Assembly (NCBI RefSeq): GCF_902493135.1
Contig: NZ_CABUOD010000006.1
Coordinates: forward strand, 74,655-138,654
Direction: 5' to 3'
Source of the DNA: an uncultured Parabacteroides sp.
GTDB lineage: Bacteria; Bacteroidota; Bacteroidia; Bacteroidales; Tannerellaceae
DNA length: 64,000 bases
Position numbers and translations under genes: made by a program. This document shows positions 26,393 to 35,197 of this stretch, one piece after another; the first letter of the stretch is position 1; each line of letters opens with the position of its first letter. The notes under the pieces are model-generated. The model saw only the letters and a program-made list of their open reading frames with translations. It was not told where the DNA came from and made no database searches.

Positions 26393-28971
26393 AAGAATAT
26401 ATAGCAGAAACCGGCGGAAGATATACCTATTCGGACGATGTGCTGAATTTGCAGGAACTGGCGTTGAGCTTGACCGCCCTTTTTTCAGAATGTCCGGCCT
26501 TTGTCATTTCCGGCTGCCAAACCGAAGGCAATACGATTACCCCCGGCTACGTGTGGCTGGGTGGCAAGATCCGCCATTTCGAGGGCGCGAATCCGGCAGG
26601 TTTCCCATATTTCATTTATGAGACCAACACGAACGAATCAATTGTCTATGCCAATGAAATCAATAAACGCGGGCGTTGTTGCTATCTGTGTGCCGGAGGA
26701 ACCGCCGTGCCGCAAGTAACCGATCCGGTAACGGGATTGCCGCCTCAATATCTGGAACTTAGCCGTGAGTATGCTCCCCGGCTCAACGAGAAGTTTGTCG
26801 GACGATACGCCTTGTTGCTGGATTCCCCGGCTTCCCGTCAGAAAGTGAAAAAGGATGTTACTTTCAGCGGGGAAGTAACGGTCGAAAAGACGTTGAAATC
26901 AACCAAAGAAATCAGCACCCAGGGAAGTGGCGGTCGCAGTCTCCGCAGCCGGGTAAAGGAAAACGGTGAAAGCTCTTTAGGAGCCTACCTGAATGAATTG
27001 CTGACGGCAGAAATCGTGTTGAATACGGACGGTTCGTTTTCTTTTCTGAAAGGAACGACGGAATTAGCCCGACTGGATGAAAACGGATTTTGTTGTGATG
27101 CGATGAACCTGAAACGGGGACGAATCGGGAGTGGCTATTTATACCAAAACCATCTGATTAATATTGGTGACGATACCGATGACGGTTCTATCAATATTAA
27201 CCATTGCGGATATAACCAGACTACCAGCCGTTTTCGGAACTTCAACGTGTACGACGGTAAAAAGTGTTCCATACCCTTGTTTCAGGTAGAAGGAAAGACA
27301 AAGACAGTTTCCGTGAACGGCTCTTTCCAGGTTTGCGGCAATGGATGTGGCTATGTCTTGCGTAATACTTCCTTTGCCAAAGGCGATCCGGAGCTGACCG
27401 CCATCATTGAATGGCAAGACCGGGACAAAACGCCCATCGCCTCGCTGGGATACCTCACTACCAGTACAAATGATTTTACAGTGAGTAACTTATTCGGGAA
27501 TCTGGTTTTTCTCCCGAAGGGATTTATAGACCTTTCCGGGGAAGTACGGATGAAAGGGACGGATATTTATTCGATTTTTGTCACCCAAAAGAATTTTGAT
27601 GATGCGCTTGCAAAAAAAGTGTCGGTGGTCAGCGGTAAACAGTTATCAACAGAAGATTTTACGACTACATATAAAAAGAAACTGGATGCCATTTCGAACG
27701 GTTCTATCGGTGATGGAGGTACGGGTTATGTGACTGCCGACGATGTAGCCGATGCCCTGAAATACAAGTTGAATGTCAGTAGTAACCTGGATGACTTGTT
27801 TGACAAAGGCGTTGCCCGGATGAATTTATCTGTCTACTCCAAAAGTGAGACAGACGGTAAATATTTGACTATTAAAGGTAAACTTACGGAGCTTATCAAT
27901 CTTTCAGCGGATGAGATCAACGGCATGAGCCCCGAACAGGCTGCTGCCCGTAAAGCGGAGAAACAAGCTGAGATTCGGGTAAACCTTGATGCGGAGAAAC
28001 GAGGGACGGGAGATTTAAAGTTATCCAAAAGCTCCAATTTGTCGGATTTACCGGATAAGGCACAAGCCCGAAAAAATATCAGCGTGTATTCGACTACCGA
28101 AATTGATAAGATGCTGGAAGGCAAACTAAGTTCGGACGGCGCTTATACGGGTGCGATATTTACCGAAACGCTGAAAAAGAAGCTGGAAGGAATTAAAACA
28201 GGCAGTTTTGCCTATACAGACAACACGGGTGCCAGCTATGCCCAAGTAGAGGGGTATGTGCCGACCTCCCAAGTTGTCAAAGAGTTGGCAAAAAAAGCCA
28301 ATCGGTTACTGGACGGGTATAATTCTTCGGATAAAGATACCATCGCCGCAAATTTGGGTTTATATACCAAAAGCGTATCGGACAGTCGTTTTGCAGTGGT
28401 TGAAACGTTGTTCCAAGACTACATTACTTTTCTTGTGAAATCGGGAAAGACTACCGCCCAAGCGCAGCAAGCACTCCGAGATAAATTCGATGTATTTTCC
28501 AAGAAGGAAGTAACAGACAGTTATTTGCGCAAGGACGGAAAGCTATCGGATTTATCCCTGCCAAACGCTGATGCCAAGAAGTTGGCGTGCCGTAGCCTGG
28601 GGGCGGCTTATGCCGATGACTACCAGACCAAGATAAGCGACACGGGGTGGTTGCAGATGAACAATTCCGGTAGCGGCACGGACACCCGGCAGCTCTTTAT
28701 CCGGCAAATCGGAAATATCGTCAGCATCCAGGGGATTATTAACACCGCACAAAGGGACGGCAGCAACATGGGCGGTGTAGTGGCCGTGATTCCCAATCAG
28801 ATACAACCTCCCAAATACGGGTTGCGTTGCGCTTTATGCGATTACAATGATGACCACAAATATAACCGGGGTTCGTCCTTTATTATCCGGGCCAACTCCC
28901 GCAGTATCCAGCTTTACGAAAGTGGTTGGTATAACGTATCCACAGAAATTAATTTCACCTATTTTGTGTAA
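26389..28971 (+). CDS. Tail fibre protein with NLSDL-type repeats
   Basis: An 860-residue protein. The first 150 residues resemble the baseplate-attachment domain of fibres ('SECPAFVISGCQTEGNTITP', then 'GYVWLGGKIRHFEG'). A beta-helical middle follows (about 160-400). From about 470 to 745 there is a series of degenerate fibre repeats of the form S-x-N-L-x-D-L-x-D-x-x-x-A-R-x-N-(L/I)-x-V-Y-S ('SSNLDDLFDKGVARMNLSVY', 'SSNLSDLPDKAQARKNISVY'), typical of phage shafts. The C-terminal 110 residues form a compact tip. It is the last structural gene of the operon and probably the long or side fibre. Confidence 0.78.
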   Translation: MKEYIAETGGRYTYSDDVLNLQELALSLTALFSECPAFVISGCQTEGNTITPGYVWLGGKIRHFEGANPAGFPYFIYETNTNESIVYANEINKRGRCCYLCAGGTAVPQVTDPVTGLPPQYLELSREYAPRLNEKFVGRYALLLDSPASRQKVKKDVTFSGEVTVEKTLKSTKEISTQGSGGRSLRSRVKENGESSLGAYLNELLTAEIVLNTDGSFSFLKGTTELARLDENGFCCDAMNLKRGRIGSGYLYQNHLINIGDDTDDGSININHCGYNQTTSRFRNFNVYDGKKCSIPLFQVEGKTKTVSVNGSFQVCGNGCGYVLRNTSFAKGDPELTAIIEWQDRDKTPIASLGYLTTSTNDFTVSNLFGNLVFLPKGFIDLSGEVRMKGTDIYSIFVTQKNFDDALAKKVSVVSGKQLSTEDFTTTYKKKLDAISNGSIGDGGTGYVTADDVADALKYKLNVSSNLDDLFDKGVARMNLSVYSKSETDGKYLTIKGKLTELINLSADEINGMSPEQAAARKAEKQAEIRVNLDAEKRGTGDLKLSKSSNLSDLPDKAQARKNISVYSTTEIDKMLEGKLSSDGAYTGAIFTETLKKKLEGIKTGSFAYTDNTGASYAQVEGYVPTSQVVKELAKKANRLLDGYNSSDKDTIAANLGLYTKSVSDSRFAVVETLFQDYITFLVKSGKTTAQAQQALRDKFDVFSKKEVTDSYLRKDGKLSDLSLPNADAKKLACRSLGAAYADDYQTKISDTGWLQMNNSGSGTDTRQLFIRQIGNIVSIQGIINTAQRDGSNMGGVVAVIPNQIQPPKYGLRCALCDYNDDHKYNRGSSFIIRANSRSIQLYESGWYNVSTEINFTYFV

Positions 28972-28973
28972 AT

Positions 28974-29207
28974 ATGAAACGAGTAAACATTCAACAAGAC
29001 GTGGAGAGCCGCCAGCGTATTGCGGCAGCCTCTCCCAAAGTATTTCCAACGGAGCAAGTAACCGGAAGTGTAAACCCTGAAATCGTGCAGCAAAATGGCA
29101 AGACCACAGAAGTACCGGGGGACGAGAATCACGCAACCGCCCCAGCCGAGCCTGTCCCCACGTCGAAAAGAGGACGGAAGGCCAACGGGGACGTACAAAA
29201 AGTATAG
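28974..29207 (+). CDS. Small basic/proline-rich protein, overlapping the next gene
   Basis: A 77-residue protein starting 2 nt after the fibre stop. It is low in complexity after residue 40 (A/P/E-rich, then 'SKRGRKANGDVQK') and looks disordered. Its last 113 nt are shared in another frame with the next gene. The tight spacing to the fibre supports translation, but its reality depends on conservation that cannot be checked here. If real, it could be a fibre-associated or DNA-binding peptide; no function is proposed. Confidence 0.45.
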   Translation: MKRVNIQQDVESRQRIAAASPKVFPTEQVTGSVNPEIVQQNGKTTEVPGDENHATAPAEPVPTSKRGRKANGDVQKV

Positions 29208-29553
29208 GTTTGAGGAAACCCGTCTCGGCTTTTTGTTGAAGTATGAAGCACCGGCCGTCTTCAGCATCATTCTTAACCTGACGCCCAGGAGTGTTTTTCC
29301 TGAGCCGAAGGTGGAACTGATTGAGCAGGTTTGCCGGGCTTCGGGTGATCCTTCTTTGCGAAAGCCTAAGTTTTTCCGTTATCTGGAAGAGTACCGTGAT
29401 ATGGGGATTTATTGCAGGCGACCGAAACGCCTTACCCCTGAACGAGCTTTGTATTATGAAAGATTGCGGAAGAAGAAGCTGGAGTGTTTTATCAAGGAGA
29501 ACCAAGCAACGATACAGCAGGAGCTTCGGCGGATTAGAGGTTTGCCTATATAA
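29095..29553 (+). CDS. Small basic hypothetical protein at the end of the structural operon
   Basis: A 152-residue, strongly basic protein. The first 40 residues are disordered and Arg/Pro/Lys-rich; the rest is helical with aromatic residues ('KPKFFRYLEEYRDMGIYC', 'RALYYERLRKKKLECF'). It overlaps the previous gene by 113 nt in a different frame. It is followed by a long AT-rich palindrome and then the promoter of the replication operon, so it ends the late structural operon. No motif recognised; a nucleic-acid-binding or assembly role would fit its charge but is not shown. Confidence 0.6.
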   Translation: MARPQKYRGTRITQPPQPSLSPRRKEDGRPTGTYKKYRFEETRLGFLLKYEAPAVFSIILNLTPRSVFPEPKVELIEQVCRASGDPSLRKPKFFRYLEEYRDMGIYCRRPKRLTPERALYYERLRKKKLECFIKENQATIQQELRRIRGLPI

Positions 29554-29603
29554 TTTGGATTATTAGCCGAATATTTGATTTTAATTCACTGTAAAACAAT
29601 TGG

Positions 29604-29632
29604 TTTTAATTGTTTTTGAAAAACAATTAAAA
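29604..29632 (+). promoter_or_regulatory. Perfect 14-bp AT-rich palindrome, operator or terminator
   Basis: The 14-base arms (29604-29617 and 29619-29632) are perfectly complementary around one G. The palindrome lies 6 nt upstream of the -33 element of the replication promoter. It could end the structural operon, since AT-rich stems flanked by T occur as terminators, or it could bind a regulator of the promoter. Confidence 0.7.
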
Positions 29633-29637
29633 GGGAA

Positions 29638-29669
29638 TTTGGCTAATTAATAACAAGGCTCTATCTTTG
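29638..29669 (+). promoter_or_regulatory. Bacteroidetes-type promoter of the replication operon
   Basis: TTTG (29638-29641), 20 nt, then TATCTTTG (29662-29669): a full match to the -33/-7 consensus. Transcription should start near 29676. Confidence 0.85.
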
Positions 29670-29675
29670 CAGCCT

Positions 29676-29850
29676 ATCAGTTTCTCTAACTGACATCATT
29701 TTGATTGAGGCACCTGATGCCGAGCGGACACGGGAGTTCTCCCGTCTTTTCCCTCCCATATTATTAGTTGAATGCAGGCGGTGAAACCGAACCTGTCTGC
29801 TGTTGAATTAGATTGCTATTCGGGCAGTTTAATTTTATTGTATTACAATT
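29676..29850 (+). ncRNA. Structured 175-nt 5' leader of the SSB gene
   Basis: The untranslated stretch between promoter and ATG contains several stems. GGCA/TGCC lies at 29709-29721. ACGGGAG/CTCCCGT at 29730-29745 is followed by CTTTTCCC, terminator-like. CAGG+CGGT / ACCG+CCTG at 29775-29795 is a nested stem. There is no coding frame I can support. It may control expression of the abundant SSB, for example by attenuation, or may simply stabilise the mRNA. Confidence 0.5.
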
Positions 29851-31122
29851 ATGCAAGAGAAGCAAGAGGAAAAAGACCTTCAACAATTGTCGGTCGAGGA
29901 GTTGTTTGTTGCGGCTCAGGAATCTTATGAAGAGGCCCAGCAACGTGCGCTCGAAGAGAACAAGACCTTTACGAAAACGGAGTATTACAGACTTGACAAG
30001 CTGGGCATTTACCGGCTACGGGTGTTGCCTATTGCCCCGAATCCTGACGGCACAAGTGACCGTCGCAGTTACGAATATCCGGTGCGCCAGTTGTTGATGG
30101 AACTTGAAAAACCGACTACGGGGAATGCCAAGCCGACTTCGATGTATGTGACTGTTCCCCGCACAACGGATGCCGGTTACTCCCTGGACTTAATCGACAC
30201 TTACCGCAAACTCGCCGTGGCAGAAGCGCAAGACCGTGGGGACGACAAGCTCGCTGAAAAAATCGGCGGTGGTAGTTTCGGCGGTGGTCTGAAATTCAAC
30301 TACGGCCATGCGATGTACATCCTTGACCTGAACGAACGTGCCAAAGGCATTCAGTTGCTTACCCTTTCTCACTCCCAATTTAAGGAACTGGACGAGCGCA
30401 AGTTTAAATTATGGCAAAAAAAGCTGGCTAAGTCACCGGGATTCCCATGCCCGATTTCTTCTGTTTACAATGCTTATCCCATTGAAATCGAGAAGAAGAA
30501 AAACGGTGGAAAGACCGAATATCTGATTGAGATTGATAATGAAGCGGAGAATGACGTACTGACTTCGGAAGAATTGACTAAATTGATGAATACCAACCGT
30601 ATTCCGAGCATTATTTATCATTATAGCCGTTACCAGTACGAAGCGACCATCGAATACCTGAAACAATGCGACCAGAAGTACGGCATGTCAATTATGGACG
30701 AGGAAGAAATGAAGCAGGCTATTGAACAACTGGGTTCGGAACTTCCCAAAGAAGACACGAGCAGTTTCTCTTTCGACAAACGAACTAAGGATGCCAAGGA
30801 AAACAGTTCAAACGGTAGTGGTATCCTTATCGATGACCTTTTCGCCCGCTATGACGAATTGCAGGAAAAAGGGCTTTCGGACAAAACAGAAGAAGGCCAG
30901 GAGTTGAGAGGATTGATCCGTTCGTTTATCGAGCAGGAAAAATTGCCGGTACGTGTTACCCGTTCGACCAGCAATCAGGAGTTGCTGGACTTAATCGAAG
31001 CAGCTTTGGACGCTGCCCCCGGCGATGAAGAGGCTCCGGCGCCCACCCCGGCACCGGCTCCCGAACCGGAACCGGAAGCACCGGCAGAGGCTCCCGCCCC
31101 TGAACGTCGCCGCAGACGATAA
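29851..31122 (+). CDS. Single-stranded DNA-binding protein (T4 gp32-like)
   Basis: A 423-residue protein. The phrase 'DKLGIYRLRVLPIAPNPDG' (about 49-67) and the following 'YPVRQLLMELEKP' match the entry into the OB-fold core of gp32-like SSBs in large phages. The core runs to about residue 290 and includes 'IYHYSRYQYEATIEYLKQ'. The C-terminal 150 residues are acidic and end in a Pro/Ala/Glu-rich tail followed by five arginines, which is odd because gp32-type tails are usually acidic to the end. First gene of the replication operon, with its own leader and a terminator directly after it, consistent with high expression. It would coat the template for the polymerase and helicase encoded downstream. 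Confidence 0.75.
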   Translation: MQEKQEEKDLQQLSVEELFVAAQESYEEAQQRALEENKTFTKTEYYRLDKLGIYRLRVLPIAPNPDGTSDRRSYEYPVRQLLMELEKPTTGNAKPTSMYVTVPRTTDAGYSLDLIDTYRKLAVAEAQDRGDDKLAEKIGGGSFGGGLKFNYGHAMYILDLNERAKGIQLLTLSHSQFKELDERKFKLWQKKLAKSPGFPCPISSVYNAYPIEIEKKKNGGKTEYLIEIDNEAENDVLTSEELTKLMNTNRIPSIIYHYSRYQYEATIEYLKQCDQKYGMSIMDEEEMKQAIEQLGSELPKEDTSSFSFDKRTKDAKENSSNGSGILIDDLFARYDELQEKGLSDKTEEGQELRGLIRSFIEQEKLPVRVTRSTSNQELLDLIEAALDAAPGDEEAPAPTPAPAPEPEPEAPAEAPAPERRRRR

Positions 31123-31157
31123 GCGGAAATCATCTATTATTTATTCATCCGAGGAAC

Positions 31158-31197
31158 GGAAAAGGCAGCCTTTCAATCTGCCTTTTCCTCCCTTTTT
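31158..31197 (+). terminator. Terminator/attenuator after the SSB gene
   Basis: GGAAAAGGCAG (31158-31168) and CTGCCTTTTCC (31178-31188) form a perfect 11-bp stem followed by TCCCTTTTT. Because the rest of the replication operon lies downstream with no visible new promoter, it is probably a partial terminator that makes SSB the most abundant product. Confidence 0.8.
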
Positions 31198-31208
31198 ACA
31201 CGCTTATT

Positions 31209-32279
31209 ATGGCTAAAGAAATTTATCCTTGTCTTTTGTTATTCAATGATTTGCATGTCGGGAAAGAGAATATACCGGAATTTGTCGCGAACTGGAACGA
31301 GGCACTATGTATCTGTGAACGGTTAGGAATTACAGAGATAGCCCTGGGAGGTGATTTGTTTCTTTCGCGTGCCGCCCAGACACTTGATATACTGTTGGCC
31401 GTTCACGATGTTTTGCTGGCAACCGCCAAGAAAGGCATCCGAGTTACCATTGCCAACGGAAACCATGACAAGGTTGCCCCTGAATCGGAACGGGGTTACT
31501 GCCATATCTTCGACCAACATCGAAATGTCGTGGTGGCGAATGATTATGTGTCTTTGCCCATTGGTGACGGGCAACACGCTTTGTTGCACCTGATTCCTTA
31601 TTTTCCGGAAGACGGCAGTTTTACCGAGAAACTTCAAACGGTGAAAACACAAGCGCTGGATTCCACAAAACTCAATTTTTTATACTTGCATGAAGGGATA
31701 AACGGGGCTTTGTCACAACCCAGCGAAAAAGAACTTCCCGCGAATCTCTTTGAAGGGTTCGACAAAGTTTTTGTCGCCCATTACCACAACCGTTGTGTTA
31801 TCCCGGAGACAAACGTAGAATACATCGGCAGTAGCCGCCAACATAATTTCGGCGAAGATGAAATGAAAGGTTATACGGTGTTATACAATGACGGAAGCAC
31901 TGAATTTATCCAGAATAAAATCAATCTCCGGTATAAGGTAATTGATGTGGATGCTGACCAAGTGGATATACATCTGACTGATTTACTGGACGAAATGAAA
32001 GCAGACGGGCATTACCGCACCAAGGTACGGGTTCACACGACTTCCGTCCGGGCTTCCTCCATCCCCAAAGAAAAGCTACTCCATGCGGGAGCCTCTAAGG
32101 TGGAAATCATCACGGAAGAGACGGAAGCGGCGGACGTATCGGCTTCCAGCCTTTTTGAAAAGTTCGATACCCATAAAATCAGGGAAACCTACGAGGAGTT
32201 TTGCCGGGAAAAGGAAATAGCGGAGGTAGAACTCGGATTGTCTTATTTATCTAAAATAGATAGTGTATGTGGAAATTAA
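31209..32279 (+). CDS. sbcD: SbcD/Mre11/gp47-like recombination nuclease
   Basis: A 356-residue metallophosphatase-type nuclease. The five-motif signature is present: 'LFNDLHVG' (about residues 11-18), 'LGGDLF' (47-52), 'NGNHDK' (81-86), 'LYLHEG' (about 158-163) and 'VAHYHN' (about 190-195). In SbcCD and T4 gp46/47 this subunit resects DNA ends and opens hairpins while the SbcC partner supplies ATP-driven conformational change. The gene overlaps sbcC by 13 nt, as expected for a stoichiometric complex. In a phage it would process ends for recombination-dependent replication and could degrade host DNA. Confidence 0.9.
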   Translation: MAKEIYPCLLLFNDLHVGKENIPEFVANWNEALCICERLGITEIALGGDLFLSRAAQTLDILLAVHDVLLATAKKGIRVTIANGNHDKVAPESERGYCHIFDQHRNVVVANDYVSLPIGDGQHALLHLIPYFPEDGSFTEKLQTVKTQALDSTKLNFLYLHEGINGALSQPSEKELPANLFEGFDKVFVAHYHNRCVIPETNVEYIGSSRQHNFGEDEMKGYTVLYNDGSTEFIQNKINLRYKVIDVDADQVDIHLTDLLDEMKADGHYRTKVRVHTTSVRASSIPKEKLLHAGASKVEIITEETEAADVSASSLFEKFDTHKIRETYEEFCREKEIAEVELGLSYLSKIDSVCGN

Positions 32280-34585
32280 ATAAAATAGCTGCCCGTAATC
32301 TCTGTGCCTTCCGGGAATTGAGTTACGTCCTTCACCAAGGGGTTACTACCCTGATTTTCGGGGATAACCGGGACAATGAGAGCCAACGCAGCAACGGATC
32401 GGGCAAATCGGCCTTACTGGAATGTATAGCGATTGGTGTTACCGGCTCCCCGCTGCGAAAAATCAAGAACGAAGAAATCATCAACGATACAGCGGATGAA
32501 TGTTATGTGATGCTGGAATTCAGTAATACCAGTTGCAATGAAGTTTTTACCGTGGAACGGGAAATATACCGCAAGGGTGCTTCTCAGGTACATTGTTCTA
32601 TTGAGCGGGACGGTAAGCCGATAGATACGGACGAGGCTGTACAACATTCGGTGGATGCCTATGGAAAATATATTTTGGAAAAACTGGGCATTACCCGTGA
32701 CGAGCTTTTTAACAATTTCGTGCTCTCGAAACATAAGTATGAGGATTTCCTGTCTTGTTCGGATAAGGAGAAGAAAGAAATAATCAACCGTTTCAGTAAC
32801 GGCATTGTGGTGGACGAGGCTATCGAAAAGGTGTCGGAAGACATTGCACCGATTGAGACCAGATTGCGGGATGCAGAGTTGGAACTTTCAGGAGTGGACG
32901 GGCGTATCGCAATGCTTACCGAGCAGATAGAGAAAGAAGAGAACAATAAGAAGGAATGTGCCAGGAGTAAAGCGGAAAGAATAGCAGCCATTGAACAGAC
33001 TATTACCGGGAAACGGGCATTTATCCGTGAGAAAAAGTCGGAATTGACTTCGTTGAGCAATACCAGAACTGATATATTACAGACCGATACTGAAATGCAG
33101 GGTTTGGAAAATTCAGACGAACCGTTGGATGATATTCTGGAGCAGGTGAAAATCATGGTATCGGCTTACGGTACATTGACAGACTGGAATAAGGTCATAG
33201 AATCCAAGAAAATACAGTTGTCATCTGTCGAAAAGAACCTTGCGAACCACCAGACAAACCAAAAAAATGCGACGGACAAACAAGCCCGCCTAACAGATGC
33301 GTACACAGCACTCGAATCGGAATACGCTCTTTTTACAAAACAGTATCAAATCCGTAATGAGGCTGTTGAGGAAGAATTGAAATCCCTGGGTATAAAGCTC
33401 CATAATTTAAGCCGTACCGGTGAAGAACTTCGTACTAAACGCCGCAATTTGTCGTCGGCCGTGGAATCATTGAAAAACAAACTGGCCGGGACGATTACCT
33501 GTCCGGCTTGCAAACACCAATTTCTTGTTGCTGACAAGGAGTTTGATGTGATTGCCGGGCAACAGGAATTGTCAAAGAAGCAGCATTCGCTTGTCCTGAT
33601 TGGGAATGAAATAACCGAGGCCGAACAGCATTGTATTACAGTGGAGAAGAAACAACGCACTATAACTGCCGACCGTCAGGCTATCCGTCAAAAAAATGAT
33701 GAATGGCAACAACAGTTGTCTACAGCCGGGAAGGATTTGCAGACCGCCACTTTTGAATTGGAAACAATGTCCCGTAAAGAAAAGCAAATCAGAGAAACAA
33801 TCATTTCCCTGCAAAAGGATATTGAGGGGGTACGCCGTAAGATTTTCGATGAAGCCTTCGAACTGATCGATGCGGCTTACCGCACCAATGAACGAAAGAA
33901 ATTGACTATTAATGACGAGGTTACGGCTGCCGAGTCATCTATTGAGACGCTGCGTGCTACCCTTTCTGAAATCAGCAATTCCTCTCCGGACGAAATCATT
34001 GAGTCGCTGCGTGCATCATTAAAGAATTACCGGAAGAAATCGGCAGAGATATTGAACGCCAAAGATAAGATTGAACAGACGTTGAAGCAATTGCAAGAGC
34101 AGGAACAACGTTTCAACCAGTTTAAATCGTATCTGGCGAATACGAAAATAGAAGCTCTTTCAAAAATAACGAATGAGTTTCTGGCAAGTATCGGTAGCGA
34201 TATACGGATTCAGTTTTCGGGTTACACGGTGTTGAAGACAGGCAAGTTACGGGAGAAAATTTCGGTGACGTTAGTCCGTGACGGGGTGGATTGCGGCAGC
34301 TTCGGCAAGTTCTCGGAGGGGGAAAAAGCAAGAGTGAATTTGTCCTCCATCCTGGCTATGCAGAAGCTGGTGAACAGTAATTGCGAGGGTGACAAGGGAC
34401 TGGACCTGTTGGTGCTGGACGAGATACTGGCCGCCGTGGATGAAGAAGAGAATATGAAGATGTTTGAATCGCTGAACCGGTTGGGTATTACAGCGCTGGT
34501 CGTGTCGCACGGGCACGTGAGCGAAGCCTATCCGCATACACTTGTTATCCGTAAAGAGCATGGTGAATCAAGGATTGTACAGTAA
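32267..34585 (+). CDS. sbcC: SbcC/Rad50/gp46-like SMC ATPase
   Basis: A 772-residue SMC-like protein, near gp46 size and shorter than bacterial SbcC. It has Walker A 'SNGSGKSALLE' (about 43-53) and a Q-loop region 'FNNFVLSKHKYEDFL'. Long coiled coils (about 190-400 and 430-640) flank the zinc hook 'TCPACKHQF' near residue 411. The signature is 'GKFSEGEKARVNLSS' and Walker B/D-loop 'LDLLVLDEILAAVDEEE' (about 705-721). The dimer holds two SbcD nucleases at the globular heads. The last 26 nt overlap the RuvC-like gene. Together these genes make the recombination part of the operon. Confidence 0.92.
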   Translation: MWKLNKIAARNLCAFRELSYVLHQGVTTLIFGDNRDNESQRSNGSGKSALLECIAIGVTGSPLRKIKNEEIINDTADECYVMLEFSNTSCNEVFTVEREIYRKGASQVHCSIERDGKPIDTDEAVQHSVDAYGKYILEKLGITRDELFNNFVLSKHKYEDFLSCSDKEKKEIINRFSNGIVVDEAIEKVSEDIAPIETRLRDAELELSGVDGRIAMLTEQIEKEENNKKECARSKAERIAAIEQTITGKRAFIREKKSELTSLSNTRTDILQTDTEMQGLENSDEPLDDILEQVKIMVSAYGTLTDWNKVIESKKIQLSSVEKNLANHQTNQKNATDKQARLTDAYTALESEYALFTKQYQIRNEAVEEELKSLGIKLHNLSRTGEELRTKRRNLSSAVESLKNKLAGTITCPACKHQFLVADKEFDVIAGQQELSKKQHSLVLIGNEITEAEQHCITVEKKQRTITADRQAIRQKNDEWQQQLSTAGKDLQTATFELETMSRKEKQIRETIISLQKDIEGVRRKIFDEAFELIDAAYRTNERKKLTINDEVTAAESSIETLRATLSEISNSSPDEIIESLRASLKNYRKKSAEILNAKDKIEQTLKQLQEQEQRFNQFKSYLANTKIEALSKITNEFLASIGSDIRIQFSGYTVLKTGKLREKISVTLVRDGVDCGSFGKFSEGEKARVNLSSILAMQKLVNSNCEGDKGLDLLVLDEILAAVDEEENMKMFESLNRLGITALVVSHGHVSEAYPHTLVIRKEHGESRIVQ

Positions 34586-35048
34586 GGGGCCTTTGACACG
34601 CGCTGAGGTGCTTGGGTTGGATATAGCCACGATGTGCGGCTATTATTCCACCCATGAATGTGGCGCCTGGAATTTCTATGAATCAAAGGCTCGCAATGAC
34701 AATAAGCAGCATAAGGCGTTCCGTGACACGCTGATCGGGTTTATCCGGCAGCATGGCATCCGTCAGGTGGTTGCAGAAGATATTAACGTGAACAATCATT
34801 TCACGGATATGCGCAAGTTGGCGGAGTTTCGGGGGATTCTACTGGAGGTGTGCGACGAGCTAAATTTGCCTGAACCGGCATTTGTGAACGTGGCTACGGT
34901 GAAGAAGTTTGCCACGGGCAACGGGCGGGCGACGAAGGTTGATATGATTAACGCCTGTGTCGCTAAGTATGGCTACCGTCCCCGGACGGACGACGAGGCG
35001 GACGCTTTCTGGATTTATACCTACTACTGTCATAAATACCGGATATGA
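34560..35048 (+). CDS. RuvC-like Holliday junction resolvase
   Basis: About 162 residues from the ATG at 34560; an in-frame TTG at 34542 is possible. RNase H-fold signatures are present: 'EVLGLDIATMCGYYS' with the first catalytic Asp, 'IRQVVAEDINVNNHF' with the catalytic Glu, and 'DDEADAFWIYTY' with the C-terminal acidic pair. The size fits phage RuvC-like resolvases, which cleave four-way junctions and clear branched DNA before packaging. It overlaps sbcC by 26 nt. Two non-coding features follow before the sigma-like gene. Confidence 0.82.
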   Translation: MVNQGLYSKGPLTRAEVLGLDIATMCGYYSTHECGAWNFYESKARNDNKQHKAFRDTLIGFIRQHGIRQVVAEDINVNNHFTDMRKLAEFRGILLEVCDELNLPEPAFVNVATVKKFATGNGRATKVDMINACVAKYGYRPRTDDEADAFWIYTYYCHKYRI

Positions 35049-35056
35049 CACACATG

Positions 35057-35106
35057 CAATATTGTATTGTTTTACCCTGACAAACGGATGAAATAATACA
35101 ATATTG
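35057..35106. repeat. 12-bp inverted repeat upstream of the sigma-like gene
   Basis: CAATATTGTATT (35057-35068) and AATACAATATTG (35095-35106) are perfectly complementary, 26 nt apart; each arm also contains the self-palindrome CAATATTG. This could be a pair of operator half-sites or a looped terminator in the 149-nt gap before the sigma-like gene. No Bacteroidetes -7 element is visible in the gap. Confidence 0.6.
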
Positions 35107-35197
35107 AAATAAAAATGAATTTTTAAGATTATGAATTGACGCTAATTAGCTGACAGATTGAGACGAAGTTTAAGTTCAATTTCATGTTGGCAAGAGC

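Noticed and set aside
35049..35197. tRNA gene in the gap before the sigma-like gene
   Set aside because: No cloverleaf or T-loop consensus; only the inverted repeat is visible. No tRNA was recognised anywhere in the window.
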